NCBI RefSeq assembly: GCF_009938205.1
Contig: NZ_AP019655.1
Span: 1-64,000 of the forward strand
Length of the DNA stretch: 64,000 bases
Source: Vibrio panuliri
GTDB lineage: Bacteria > Pseudomonadota > Gammaproteobacteria > Enterobacterales > Vibrionaceae
Direction: 5' to 3'
In this document: one piece after another, positions 43,392-53,411 of the stretch
Layout of the letters: every line of letters starts with the position of its first letter
How positions within the stretch are numbered: position 1 is the first letter of the stretch
Program-made: the position numbers and the translations under genes
The notes under the pieces: model-generated
What the model was told of the DNA's origin: nothing
Database searches by the model: none
The model's input: the letters and a program-made list of their open reading frames with translations, nothing else

Positions 43392-45977
43392 ATGATAATA
43401 AATACTCAATACCGCAAGTCTTTACCGGACAGTCAACTTGACTATTTTGATGCCCGCGAAGCGGTGGATGCTATCACCCCTAACGCTTACAGCAAATTGC
43501 CTTACACGTCACGGGTTCTGGCTGAGCAACTGGTACGTCGATGTGAGCCAACACAGCTTGAAGCAAGCTTAAGACAACTGATTGAGCGTAAGCGAGATCT
43601 GGATTTTCCTTGGTATCCAGCCCGAGTGGTCTGCCATGACATTCTTGGTCAAACCGCATTGGTTGATCTTGCTGGCTTGCGTGATGCGATTGCAGATCAA
43701 GGTGGCGACCCTGCCAAAGTAAACCCTGTCGTTGAAACTCAGTTGATCGTTGATCATTCACTTGCGGTTGAACATGGTGGCTTTGATCCTGACGCCTTTG
43801 ATAAAAACCGAGCGATTGAAGATCGCCGGAATGAAGACCGCTTTCATTTTATTGAATGGTGTAAAACGGCTTTTGAGAACGTCAGTGTTATTCCCGCAGG
43901 TAACGGGATTATGCACCAAATTAACCTAGAAAAAATGTCACCAGTGGTGCAAGCAAAACAAGGTATCGCCTATCCAGACACCTGCGTTGGCACCGATAGC
44001 CATACGCCACACGTTGATGCATTGGGAGTGATTGCAATCGGAGTCGGTGGCCTAGAAGCTGAGACTGTCATGCTAGGTCGCCCATCAATGATGCGTTTAC
44101 CTGATATCGTCGGAGTTAAGCTTACCGGCAAACGACAACCGGGTATTACCGCGACAGATATTGTATTGGCGATCACCGAGTTTCTGCGTAATGAACGCGT
44201 GGTTTCAAGTTACCTAGAGTTCTTTGGTGAAGGGGCTCGCGATCTGACAATTGGTGATCGCGCGACGATCTCCAATATGACACCAGAATATGGTGCGACG
44301 GCGGGTATGTTCTATATCGATGAGCAAACCATTAATTATCTGCGGCTAACCGGTCGAGACGATGAGCAAGTGGCTTTGGTGGAAAACTATGCCAAACAAA
44401 CAGGTCTGTGGGCGGATGATTTAGAGACCGCAGAGTACGAGCGAGTGCTGGAGTTTGATCTTTCTGGTGTAACTCGCAATATGGCAGGGCCTTCCAATCC
44501 ACATCGCCGCTTACCCACCTCTGAACTGGCCGCCCGTGGCATTGCAAGTGAGTGGCAACAAGAAGAAGGACAACTTCCAGATGGTGCAGTGATCATCGCC
44601 GCGATCACCTCTTGTACCAATACCAGTAATCCACGCAATGTAGTCGCTGCGGGGCTTGTTGCCAAGAAAGCCAACGAGCTTGGCTTAGTGCGCAAACCGT
44701 GGGTCAAATCTTCCTTCGCGCCAGGTTCTAAAGTGGCGAAGCTCTATCTTGAAGAAGCAGGCTTGCTGGAAGAGATGGAAAAACTGGGCTTTGGTATCGT
44801 GGCCTATGCATGTACTACCTGTAATGGTATGAGTGGCGCACTGGACCCAGATATTCAGCAAGAGATTATCGATCGCGACCTGTATGCCACAGCTGTGCTC
44901 TCAGGTAACCGCAACTTCGATGGTCGTATCCACCCCTATGCTAAACAAGCTTTCCTCGCCTCACCTCCTTTGGTGGTTGCGTATGCATTGGCGGGGACTA
45001 TTCGGTTTGATATTGAGCGAGATGCATTGGGCACAGACGCGCAAGGTAAGCCGATTTACTTAAGTGATTTATGGCCAAGCGATCAAGAGATCGATGATGT
45101 GGTCGGTAAATACGTGAAACCGGAGCAGTTTAATCAAGTTTATATCCAAATGTTTAAGCTGGATGATGCCGAACGTAGCCCAAGCCCTCTCTATGACTGG
45201 CGTGAAATGAGTACCTATATCCGCCGTCCGCCCTATTGGGAAGGCGCGCTTGCCGGTGAGCGAACGCTATCTGGCATGCGACCATTGGCGATTCTTGGCG
45301 ACAATATCACGACCGATCACTTGTCACCTTCCAATGCCATTTTAGCCAGCAGCGCCGCCGGTGAGTATCTGGCAAAAATGGGGCTACCTGAAGAGGACTT
45401 TAACTCTTACGCCACCCATCGCGGAGATCACTTAACGGCTCAGCGAGCCACATTTGCCAACCCTAAACTGTTTAATGAAATGGTCAAGGAGAAGGGTGAG
45501 GTAGTGCAAGGTTCGTTAGCGCGTATTGAACCTGAGGGTAAAGTCACCCGCATGTGGGAAGCCATTGAAACCTACATGACGCGTAAGCAGCCCTTAATTG
45601 TGGTCGCAGGTGCGGACTATGGGCAAGGCTCGTCGCGTGATTGGGCGGCAAAAGGTGTGCGTCTCGCAGGGGTTGAAGCGATCGTTGCAGAAGGTTTTGA
45701 ACGTATCCACCGCACAAATTTGGTCGGCATGGGGGTGTTACCACTGCAGTTTAAAGCAGGAGTAAACCGTCACACCCTCAACTTAGATGGCACCGAGTTA
45801 TATGACGTTGTTGGTGATATCGCCCCCGAGGCGGATCTGGCACTAGTCATTACCCGATCGAACGGTGAAAAGCTGGATGTGGCGGTGACATGCCGACTTG
45901 ATACTGCTGATGAAGTGAGTGTTTATCAAGCGGGTGGCGTGTTGCAACGTTTTGCGCAAGATTTCCTCGCACAGTAA
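43392..45977 (+). CDS. acnD: Fe-S 2-methylcitrate dehydratase AcnD
   Basis: An 861-residue aconitase-family enzyme that dehydrates 2-methylcitrate to 2-methylaconitate. It has Fe-S ligand cysteines in ITSCTNTSNPRN and YACTTCNGMSG and the swivel-domain GADYGQGSSRDWAAKGVRLA. AcnD works together with PrpF and replaces the cofactor-free PrpD. ATG 43392 with GGAAG upstream is preferred to the frame opening at 43353. It is 9 bp from prpF, so the pair is co-translated. Confidence 0.96.
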   Translation: MIINTQYRKSLPDSQLDYFDAREAVDAITPNAYSKLPYTSRVLAEQLVRRCEPTQLEASLRQLIERKRDLDFPWYPARVVCHDILGQTALVDLAGLRDAIADQGGDPAKVNPVVETQLIVDHSLAVEHGGFDPDAFDKNRAIEDRRNEDRFHFIEWCKTAFENVSVIPAGNGIMHQINLEKMSPVVQAKQGIAYPDTCVGTDSHTPHVDALGVIAIGVGGLEAETVMLGRPSMMRLPDIVGVKLTGKRQPGITATDIVLAITEFLRNERVVSSYLEFFGEGARDLTIGDRATISNMTPEYGATAGMFYIDEQTINYLRLTGRDDEQVALVENYAKQTGLWADDLETAEYERVLEFDLSGVTRNMAGPSNPHRRLPTSELAARGIASEWQQEEGQLPDGAVIIAAITSCTNTSNPRNVVAAGLVAKKANELGLVRKPWVKSSFAPGSKVAKLYLEEAGLLEEMEKLGFGIVAYACTTCNGMSGALDPDIQQEIIDRDLYATAVLSGNRNFDGRIHPYAKQAFLASPPLVVAYALAGTIRFDIERDALGTDAQGKPIYLSDLWPSDQEIDDVVGKYVKPEQFNQVYIQMFKLDDAERSPSPLYDWREMSTYIRRPPYWEGALAGERTLSGMRPLAILGDNITTDHLSPSNAILASSAAGEYLAKMGLPEEDFNSYATHRGDHLTAQRATFANPKLFNEMVKEKGEVVQGSLARIEPEGKVTRMWEAIETYMTRKQPLIVVAGADYGQGSSRDWAAKGVRLAGVEAIVAEGFERIHRTNLVGMGVLPLQFKAGVNRHTLNLDGTELYDVVGDIAPEADLALVITRSNGEKLDVAVTCRLDTADEVSVYQAGGVLQRFAQDFLAQ

Positions 45978-45986
45978 GGGATGACT

Positions 45987-47171
45987 ATGATTCGAACCAA
46001 ACCTCAGCTTCGCATACCCGCGACCTATATGCGAGGCGGAACGAGTAAAGGGGTATTTTTTAGCCTCAATGACTTACCTCCAGAAGCTCAAGTGGCAGGT
46101 CAAGCGCGTGATAACTTGCTGATGCGGGTGATTGGTAGCCCTGATGCGTATGGCAAGCAGATAGATGGCATGGGAGGCGCAACATCGAGTACGAGCAAAA
46201 CCGTGATCGTTTCGACGAGCGAACAACCTGACCATGATGTCGATTATCTGTTTGGACAAGTGGCGATTGATAAGCCATTTGTGGATTGGAGCGGAAATTG
46301 CGGCAATCTTTCTGCAGCCGTCGGCCCATTTGCAATTCAAGCTGGTTTAGTCAGCTCTGAGCGTTTACCACGAAATGGCATTGCAGAAGTTCGCGTTTGG
46401 CAAGCAAACATCAACAAAACCATCATCGTGCACGTACCAATGATTGATGGACGAGTGCAAGAGACGGGCGATTTTGAACTTGATGGGGTCACCTTTCCTG
46501 CCGCTGAGATCCAAGTCGATTTTATCGACCCTGCTGCCGGTGACAGCAGCTTATTTCCAACCGGACACCTGATTGATCGTTTGGAGGTGCCCAACATCGG
46601 TGCCTTTAACGTGACTTTTATTACTGCGGGGATTCCGACGATTTTTATCGACGCAGAATCCCTCGGTTATCAGGGTATTGAGTTGCAAGAAGAGATCAAC
46701 AACGATGAAAAAGCGTTAGCGATGTTTGAGACGATTCGAGCCTATGGTGCGTTGAAAATGGGCTTGATTGCGAGTTTAGATGAAGCGAAAAGTCGTCAAC
46801 ACACGCCAAAAATTGCCTTTGTCTCGCCAGCGCAAACTTGTCTCTCTTCGAGTGGTAGCACTATCAATGCTGAAGAGATTGATCTCCATGTTCGTGCCTT
46901 GTCTATGGGTAAGTTACACCACGCCATGATGGGTACAGCAGCCGTTGCCATTGCCTCTGCTGCCAGTGTACCAGGCACTTTAGTTAACTTAGCGGCGGGT
47001 GGGGGGGAAAAGAGCAATGTCACCTTTGGTCATCCATCAGGCACGCTGAAAGTGGGTGCAGAAGCAAGCATTATGAGTGGTGAATGGGCGATCAATAAGG
47101 TGTCGATGAGCCGTAGTGCCAGAGTATTAATGGAGGGCTTTGTGCGTGTTCCCTCCGATGTATTTTCATAA
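45987..47171 (+). CDS. prpF: 2-Methylaconitate cis-trans isomerase PrpF
   Basis: A 394-residue protein of the diaminopimelate epimerase fold that converts the AcnD product to the isomer that aconitase can hydrate. N-terminal ATYMRGGTSKGVFFSLNDLP and GNCGNLSAAVGPFAIQAGLV are diagnostic. ATGs occur at 45981 and 45987; AAGGG is best spaced for the second. Always paired with acnD. Confidence 0.95.
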   Translation: MIRTKPQLRIPATYMRGGTSKGVFFSLNDLPPEAQVAGQARDNLLMRVIGSPDAYGKQIDGMGGATSSTSKTVIVSTSEQPDHDVDYLFGQVAIDKPFVDWSGNCGNLSAAVGPFAIQAGLVSSERLPRNGIAEVRVWQANINKTIIVHVPMIDGRVQETGDFELDGVTFPAAEIQVDFIDPAAGDSSLFPTGHLIDRLEVPNIGAFNVTFITAGIPTIFIDAESLGYQGIELQEEINNDEKALAMFETIRAYGALKMGLIASLDEAKSRQHTPKIAFVSPAQTCLSSSGSTINAEEIDLHVRALSMGKLHHAMMGTAAVAIASAASVPGTLVNLAAGGGEKSNVTFGHPSGTLKVGAEASIMSGEWAINKVSMSRSARVLMEGFVRVPSDVFS

Positions 47172-47412
47172 ATAAATCAACCGCTGCACCTCTATCACGA
47201 TATAGATGTGAGGTGAAGAGGCGTGAAAAATTAAGCTATCGCTTTTAGAGCAAGGAGCGATCGAAAGACATACCCCGAAACGACTTGGCGTGACACAAAC
47301 TGGTGAGTGATTCAAACCTGAATGCTTCTGCTTACTTTAGGAGAATGAGGTTTGCTGATGCTTCCTTTGACGTTGCGGTTTTAAGTTCAGTCGGAGGATT
47401 GGAGGAAGCAAT

Positions 47413-49290
47413 ATGTCTGCATATCAAGAACAATATCAATGGGCACAAGAGCAACCCGAACTGTTTTGGCAGGAGCAAGCGAAGCAGATTGATTGGTTTG
47501 AAGCCCCAAGCACCATTCTTGCGAAGGACGAACATGGCATTGAAAGATGGTTTCCTGATGGAGTCCTGAATACCTGTTGGTTAGCACTCGACCACCATTG
47601 TGAACAGGGTAGAGGCGCCAATACGGCTCTTATATATGACTCACCTGTGACAGGAGCTAAGCTGCAATACAGCTATCAAGAGATGCGAGATCAGGTTGCG
47701 CGAATTGCAGGAATGCTAGCAGATCGCGGTGTGACCAAAGGTGACCGAGTCGTTATCTATATGCCGATGATCCCTGAAGCAGCGATGGCGATGCTTGCCT
47801 GTGCACGCCTTGGGGCGATTCACTCAGTAGTATTTGGTGGCTTTGCACCTAACGAGTTGGCAGTCCGTATTGAAGACGCCGAGCCTAAAGTGGTGATGAC
47901 CGCATCGTGTGGTATCGAAGTGAACAAGGTGATCGCTTACAAGCCGATGGTTGATAAAGCGATTATGGATAGTCGCTGGAAGCCTGAAAGTGTGTTTGTT
48001 TTGCAGCGCCCTCAATGTGAAGCAGAGTTAGGGCAAGCGCGTGATATCGATTGGGCGCAAGCCTACCAAGCAGCCTTGCCACATGCATGCGTACCAGTAC
48101 TGGCGACCGATCCTCTCTATATTCTGTATACGTCTGGCACGACGGGCAAACCGAAAGGCGTTGTACGTGATAACGGTGGTCATGCGGTTGCGATGAAGTA
48201 TTCAATGGGCACTATCTATAACATGCCACAAGATGGCGTGTTCTGGGCTGCATCAGATGTTGGTTGGGTCGTGGGTCATTCCTATATTGTTTACGCGCCG
48301 CTTATTCACGGTTGCACGACAATTTTATACGAAGGCAAACCAGTACGAACGCCCGATCCCGGTGCTTTTTGGCGTGTATGTGAAGAGTATAGTGTAGATG
48401 CTCTGTTCTCTGCTCCGACTGCTTTTAGAGCAATCAAAAAAGAAGATCCACAGGGTGAATGTCTTAAGCAGTATGACTTATCAAAGCTGAAAGCCATCTT
48501 TATGGCCGGAGAACGCCTAGACCCGCCGACACTCGAGTGGGTGGAAGATAAAGCGAACAAACCGGTGATTGACCACTGGTGGCAAACAGAAACTGGCTGG
48601 GCGATTGCTGGTAATCCAACTGGTATCGAGTTAATGCCAGTTAAAGCGGGTTCGGCAACTAAGCCAATTCCCGGCTATCAAGTGGAGATCCTCAACGAGT
48701 TAGGCGAACCTGTTGCCGCTAAACAGCAAGGTTTTGTGGCATTAAAGCGTCCACTGCCACCAAGCTGTTTACCTACGGTGTGGCGTAACCATGATCGCTT
48801 TGAATCGGGCTACCTCAGCCAGTTCCCTGGTTACTATGTGTCTGGCGACGGCGGGTATCTTGATGATGATGGGTACCTATTTATTATGGGTCGCATTGAT
48901 GATGTGATTAACGTTGCTGGACACCGTTTGTCGACCGGTGAAATGGAAGAGATTGTTGGTGGACACCCAGCGATTGCGGAGTGTGCGGTGGTTGGTATCC
49001 ATGATGAGCTTAAAGGACAATTACCGCTTGGGTTTGTGGTACTGAAAGATGGGGTTAATATCGACTCATTAACGTTAGAGGGTGAGTTGGTCAATAAAGT
49101 GCGAGACTCTATTGGCGCGGTTGCTTGTTTCAAGCATGCGTTGGTGGTTGAGCGTCTACCTAAGACGCGCTCTGGTAAGATCTTACGCCGTACTATTCGT
49201 CAAATTGCAGATGGCGAATCCTACACGGTACCATCGACTATCGATGACCCTACAAGTATCAGTGAAATTGAACGCGTACTGCGCAGTTAG
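47413..49290 (+). CDS. prpE: Propionyl-CoA synthetase PrpE
   Basis: A 625-residue acyl-CoA synthetase that activates propionate, the entry step of the operon. It carries the AMP-binding loop YTSGTTGKPKGVVRDNGGHA, the A5 motif DHWWQTETGW and the C-terminal lysine motif PKTRSGKILRRTIRQIADGE, whose Lys is a likely acetylation site. The 241 bp between prpF and prpE hold no gene. GGAGGAAG precedes the ATG, and a strong terminator follows. Confidence 0.96.
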   Translation: MSAYQEQYQWAQEQPELFWQEQAKQIDWFEAPSTILAKDEHGIERWFPDGVLNTCWLALDHHCEQGRGANTALIYDSPVTGAKLQYSYQEMRDQVARIAGMLADRGVTKGDRVVIYMPMIPEAAMAMLACARLGAIHSVVFGGFAPNELAVRIEDAEPKVVMTASCGIEVNKVIAYKPMVDKAIMDSRWKPESVFVLQRPQCEAELGQARDIDWAQAYQAALPHACVPVLATDPLYILYTSGTTGKPKGVVRDNGGHAVAMKYSMGTIYNMPQDGVFWAASDVGWVVGHSYIVYAPLIHGCTTILYEGKPVRTPDPGAFWRVCEEYSVDALFSAPTAFRAIKKEDPQGECLKQYDLSKLKAIFMAGERLDPPTLEWVEDKANKPVIDHWWQTETGWAIAGNPTGIELMPVKAGSATKPIPGYQVEILNELGEPVAAKQQGFVALKRPLPPSCLPTVWRNHDRFESGYLSQFPGYYVSGDGGYLDDDGYLFIMGRIDDVINVAGHRLSTGEMEEIVGGHPAIAECAVVGIHDELKGQLPLGFVVLKDGVNIDSLTLEGELVNKVRDSIGAVACFKHALVVERLPKTRSGKILRRTIRQIADGESYTVPSTIDDPTSISEIERVLRS

Positions 49291-49309
49291 GTTATTGTCT
49301 CGATAGGTT

Positions 49310-49337
49310 AAAGGAGCGTACTAACGCTCCTTTTTTT
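49310..49337 (+). terminator. Terminator after prpE
   Basis: Stem AAAGGAGCGT / ACGCTCCTTT with an ACTA loop and seven T residues. Confidence 0.9.
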
Positions 49338-49390
49338 GTTCTGTTTCTCTTCTCTTTTCTACGATAAGTTTCATCTCTCTATCTTGTTCA

Positions 49391-49409
49391 AATTGGTCTG
49401 TACAATTTT
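49391..49409. promoter_or_regulatory. UxuR-like operator, distal copy
   Basis: AATTGGTCTGTACAATTTT, an imperfect palindrome with AATTG / CAATT arms, identical to the copy at 49531. Similar AATTGGT-type palindromes bind UxuR/ExuR in enterobacteria. Confidence 0.6.
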
Positions 49410-49530
49410 GACGTCCTTATCACTATTGATAAAAATATTCTCAGAATTAACTCAGTAAACACGATTGCAATCATAGGTTAACTCATTGTTTTATTGTGAT
49501 AATTGCTATTTTGGTGTGCGCATTGCTTTG

Positions 49531-49549
49531 AATTGGTCTGTACAATTTT
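49531..49549. promoter_or_regulatory. UxuR-like operator, proximal copy
   Basis: Identical 19-bp sequence to the one at 49391, 140 bp downstream and about 90 bp before the GntR gene start. Two identical sites suggest autoregulation and possibly looping. Confidence 0.6.
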
Positions 49550-49636
49550 AGTTATTGTAATGAGATCTCGATCTGAGACTGCGACTAATAATTGCACTAC
49601 TATCGCTTTGAAAGTAACCAAAGTGATTAAAGAACC

Positions 49637-50332
49637 ATGGCTGAAAATTCTAAACGTCTGTATGTCAAAGTCGCGAATGACATCATCGAACAAATTAAAC
49701 AAGGCACCTATCAGATTGGGGACTGCATTCCACCTGAAAGAAAACTTGCAGAGCAGTTGGGTGTTAGCCGTACCGTTGTGCGTGAGGCAATGGTTTATCT
49801 CGAGATGCAAGGCATTGCGGATATTCGCAAAGGGGCTGGAGTGTTCATCATTAATGATGCGAATAGTCTGAATGTCAAAAACAATCTTCCTGAAGTGACT
49901 CCGTTTGAAATCTTACAAGCTCGCTTAATGATAGAGCCGCAATTGGCTCGTTTTGCCGCAGAGAACAAAACACCGGAACTTATTGAGGAACTGTCGAACT
50001 GCATCAAGATGATGGAGTCTTCGATGTTCTTCTCCGAAGCGACGCTGCGCCACCAAGCATCTGTCGATGCGGATCGCCAATTCCACAAAGCCATTAACCG
50101 TGTATCAGATAATCCCCTGGTAATTAACTTCTACGAAGAGTTGATGGCGCTGCATATGGCAGGAGATATGTGGAAGCGAATGGATGAGCTTGCCGATGAA
50201 CCAGCCTCTCGCGGGCAATGGATTGCTGATCACAAGCTAATTTTTTCAGCGATTGAGCAGGGAGATGGTGACAAAGCCTATCAATGCATTCATGACCATA
50301 TCATGAATGTCATCGTTGAAATTACGGAATAG
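49637..50332 (+). CDS. GntR-family regulator, UxuR/ExuR-like
   Basis: A 231-residue FadR-type regulator: winged helix (IIEQIKQGTYQIGDCIPPER ... LGVSRTVVREAMVYLEMQGI) with the RKGAGVFI wing and an FCD ligand-binding domain. The wing and helix are close to those of UxuR and ExuR, which sense hexuronate intermediates. It heads the glucuronate transport and catabolism genes and has two operator-like sites upstream. Confidence 0.92.
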   Translation: MAENSKRLYVKVANDIIEQIKQGTYQIGDCIPPERKLAEQLGVSRTVVREAMVYLEMQGIADIRKGAGVFIINDANSLNVKNNLPEVTPFEILQARLMIEPQLARFAAENKTPELIEELSNCIKMMESSMFFSEATLRHQASVDADRQFHKAINRVSDNPLVINFYEELMALHMAGDMWKRMDELADEPASRGQWIADHKLIFSAIEQGDGDKAYQCIHDHIMNVIVEITE

Positions 50333-50382
50333 AGCCAAGCTCTAGCCTTATTAAATAAACATAAAAACAAAAGGTATTAACT

Positions 50383-51351
50383 ATGAACATCAACATGAAA
50401 CTCTCGACCTTACTACTTGCTGCTGCGTTGCCATTTTCCGCGGTAGCCAAAGATTACACCTTGAAGATCTCGATGTCTGTGGGCGAAAAAGACCCAATGT
50501 ATGCAGGCAGTATGGTGATGAAAGAAGCCGTTGAATCACGTACTGATGGCAAGTTAAAGATTGAGGTGTATCCAAGTGGACAACTGGGCTCAATGGAAGA
50601 CATTCAAGAACAAGCGATGTTTGGTGAAAACGTTGCGGCGTTAACTGATAGTGGCCGCCTGAGTGTTTTCTCGAAAGAAATTGGGGTAATCGGCGTGGCA
50701 TATGCAGCAAAAGATTACCAAGAGATGAAGCGCATAGTTGAAACCGATGTATTTAAAGGTTGGGAGCAGAAGCTAGAGAAAGAAGGCTTGCATGTCTTAT
50801 CGTTTAACTGGTTCCAAGGCAGCCGTAGTTTCTTCACCAATAAAGAAGTACAAAAACCAGAAGATTTGAATGGACTGCTTATCCGTACACCGGGTGCTGC
50901 GGTATGGTCTGAGTCTGTTCGTTCTTTAGGGGCTACGCCAACAGCATTGCCTTGGGCAGAAACTTACCCTGCGATGCAACAAGGTACGGTCGACGGATTT
51001 GAGGCTCAATTGCCAGCCGTTATTTCGGGTAGTTTGCAAGAGACCGTGAAATACGTTGCGGAAACGGAGCACTTCCAGTTGATGACCGCCTTAGTGGTAA
51101 GTGAGGACTGGTTCCGTTCGTTGCCACAAGAGTACCAAACCATTTTAACCGAAGAGTCCTACAACGCTGGTAACTATGCATCAGAACAAGCGAATGCGCA
51201 GATTGCGGAATACAAACGAATTATGCAAGACGACTACGGCGTGAAGTTTGTGGCGGTCGATAAGACTCCGTTTATTAAAAACGCTCAAGCTGTATTCAAA
51301 AAGCTAGGTTACGAGCAAGAGTATCAACAACTCCAACAAGCGCTTAAATAA
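50383..51351 (+). CDS. TRAP transporter substrate-binding protein (DctP type)
   Basis: A 322-residue periplasmic protein with signal peptide ending SAVA-KD and the DctP family start YTLKISMSVGEKDP. The conserved arginine that binds the carboxylate is in NGLLIRTPGAAVW, and ALPWAETYPAMQQGTVDGFE follows. It presents an organic acid to the TRAP permease; the context of uxuB, uxaC and manD points to glucuronate or a related hexuronate. Two genes for the permease follow directly. Confidence 0.95.
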   Translation: MNINMKLSTLLLAAALPFSAVAKDYTLKISMSVGEKDPMYAGSMVMKEAVESRTDGKLKIEVYPSGQLGSMEDIQEQAMFGENVAALTDSGRLSVFSKEIGVIGVAYAAKDYQEMKRIVETDVFKGWEQKLEKEGLHVLSFNWFQGSRSFFTNKEVQKPEDLNGLLIRTPGAAVWSESVRSLGATPTALPWAETYPAMQQGTVDGFEAQLPAVISGSLQETVKYVAETEHFQLMTALVVSEDWFRSLPQEYQTILTEESYNAGNYASEQANAQIAEYKRIMQDDYGVKFVAVDKTPFIKNAQAVFKKLGYEQEYQQLQQALK

Positions 51352-51375
51352 GCGGAATAAAGAAGGGTAGGGAGT

Positions 51376-52026
51376 ATGTTGTACCTAAATTCATTGAATG
51401 GAAAAGTTCTAAAGTGGGAAGAAAACATCGCAGGTATTTGCTTGTTTTTAATCTCCTTCCTAGTCTTCTTTGCTGCATTACTGCGTGCGGTTGGGCATCC
51501 TCAGGCTTGGATGTCCGACCTAAGCCAACTGCTATTTGGTTGGGTCATCTTTTTAGGCAGTGATTTAGCATTAAGTCAGAAACGTCATATAGGAGTAGAG
51601 TTTTTTGAAGAAAAATTGCCTATGTTTTGGAGAAATAGAATCGCCGATATTTGGTCTGTTTCTATTATAGGCTTCTTGGGTTTTGTTGCATATTACGGAT
51701 GGTTCTTAGCGACTAAAAGTCGTCGAGAATTTGATTCTCTTGAAATTAGTGAATTCAATGTTGTTATATTTCTAGCGGTGTCGTTCTTATGTTTACTAGC
51801 ATTTGATTTTTTCCGCAGTAATAAAAAATCCCTACAAGGATATTTGTTTTCATTATTGGTTATTGTGTTGTCTACGGCTTATATCCTATTTAGTTGGGAT
51901 ATTAGTAAACAAGCAGAACCTCTCAGTTATGCGTTTTTAATTGCCTCAGTTCCAGTTGGTTGTGTACTTATGATTCGCACTGAATTGGTGAGTGTTGCAG
52001 AAAGATGGAGCAGAAAAAATGGCTGA
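51376..52026 (+). CDS. TRAP transporter small permease (DctQ type)
   Basis: A 216-residue membrane protein with the four helices usual for DctQ (about 15-40, 50-70, 90-112, 125-142), plus two further C-terminal hydrophobic segments, so it is longer than most. GTAGGGAG precedes the start. It overlaps the large permease gene by 8 bp. Confidence 0.9.
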   Translation: MLYLNSLNGKVLKWEENIAGICLFLISFLVFFAALLRAVGHPQAWMSDLSQLLFGWVIFLGSDLALSQKRHIGVEFFEEKLPMFWRNRIADIWSVSIIGFLGFVAYYGWFLATKSRREFDSLEISEFNVVIFLAVSFLCLLAFDFFRSNKKSLQGYLFSLLVIVLSTAYILFSWDISKQAEPLSYAFLIASVPVGCVLMIRTELVSVAERWSRKNG

Positions 52027-53332
52027 TTTTATTAGTTCACTAACGTCACCAATGGGTGTCTTAGTCGTCAGTTTTGTTATTTTTCTGATGTTGAGAATGC
52101 CGCTTGCGTTTGCTATTGCAATTTCAAGCGTACTGTTTTTTGTCGTGGATGGCGCTTCTTCATTTATTATTCCAGTACAGAAGATGGTTTTAGCATCACA
52201 AAACCCAGCTTTGCTCGCGGTGCCTTTCTTTGTTTTTGCTGGCAACTTAATGAACTCCGCAGGGATTACTCAGCGTCTGATTGCCTTTTGTTCGAAGATT
52301 ACCGCGCACTTGGTTGGCGGCTTAGCGCACGTTACTGTGTTACTCAGTGCCATTATGGGTGGTGTGTCTGGCTCAGCCGTTGCTGACGTCGCGATGCAAT
52401 CTAAGATCCTTGGCCCTGACATGATTAAGCGCAAGTATTCAAAGGGTTTTGTTGCAGCATCGATTGGTTTGAGTGGTTTAATTACTGCAACGATTCCACC
52501 AAGTATTGGCCTGATTTTATATGGCTTTGTTGGTGAGGTATCAATTGGTCGCCTGTTCTTAGCTGGTGTTGTTCCGGGTTTACTCATGACAATCTTCCTA
52601 ATGGTCACCGTTAGCATTGTTGCCAATAAACGCGGTTACATTCGTGAGCAAGAACATAAGACACCTGCCAAAGAGGTATTTATAACCCTTAAAGAGTGTT
52701 TTTGGGCGCTACTTTTCCCGATTTTGCTGATTGTCACCATTCGCTTTGGTATTTTTACGCCTTCGGAAGCAGGCTCATTTGCGGTGTTTTATGCGCTATT
52801 TATTGGTTTGTTTGTGTATAAAGAGCTTACCATTGCGAAAATTGTTGAGGTGCTGAAACAGACGGTTGTTGATAATGCCGTTATTATGCTGATTATTTCA
52901 TTCTCTGGAATATTTGGATATGTGATTGTTGATAACCAAGTACCACAATTCTTGTCGAAAGAGATATTGGATATTACGACACATAAATATTTTCTTTTAG
53001 TGGTGATTCTTGTTTTTCTTGCCATTGTTGGCATGTTTATGGAAGCGACAGTCAATGTATTGCTATTAACACCGATATTTTTACCTATTGTTCAAGGTGT
53101 TGGTATTGATCCTGTTCACTTCGGTATTTTAATGATGATTATTGTCACCATGGGTGGGATGACGCCACCAGTTGGTGTGGCAATGTTTACCGCTTGTTCA
53201 ATATTGGACTGCCCAACAAAAGATTACATAAAGGAATCGGTACCGTTCTTATTAGCCATATTCCTCTTACTCGTTGTATTAATCATATTCCCTGATTTGG
53301 TGCTGTTCTTACCAAATATGGTTTACAACTAA
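52019..53332 (+). CDS. TRAP transporter large permease (DctM type)
   Basis: A 437-residue permease with about twelve transmembrane helices and the DctM motifs PFFVFAGNLMNSAGITQRLI, GGVSGSAVADVAMQSKILG and MTPPVGVAMFTACSI. The ATG at 52019 overlaps the DctQ stop (ATGGCTGA); the longer frame from 51992 is unlikely. It forms the sodium-driven channel. Confidence 0.95.
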   Translation: MADFISSLTSPMGVLVVSFVIFLMLRMPLAFAIAISSVLFFVVDGASSFIIPVQKMVLASQNPALLAVPFFVFAGNLMNSAGITQRLIAFCSKITAHLVGGLAHVTVLLSAIMGGVSGSAVADVAMQSKILGPDMIKRKYSKGFVAASIGLSGLITATIPPSIGLILYGFVGEVSIGRLFLAGVVPGLLMTIFLMVTVSIVANKRGYIREQEHKTPAKEVFITLKECFWALLFPILLIVTIRFGIFTPSEAGSFAVFYALFIGLFVYKELTIAKIVEVLKQTVVDNAVIMLIISFSGIFGYVIVDNQVPQFLSKEILDITTHKYFLLVVILVFLAIVGMFMEATVNVLLLTPIFLPIVQGVGIDPVHFGILMMIIVTMGGMTPPVGVAMFTACSILDCPTKDYIKESVPFLLAIFLLLVVLIIFPDLVLFLPNMVYN

Positions 53333-53411
53333 TACCAAGATAAATAGTTAATTGCATTCATATTACGGCCTTTCTGTGAGGAAAGGTTGGGGATTCTCTC
53401 GAGGTTTTAAA

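Noticed and set aside
47303-47569. 88-codon frame overlapping the start of prpE
   Set aside because: It is out of frame with prpE and mostly overlaps it; the part before prpE shows no independent gene signals.
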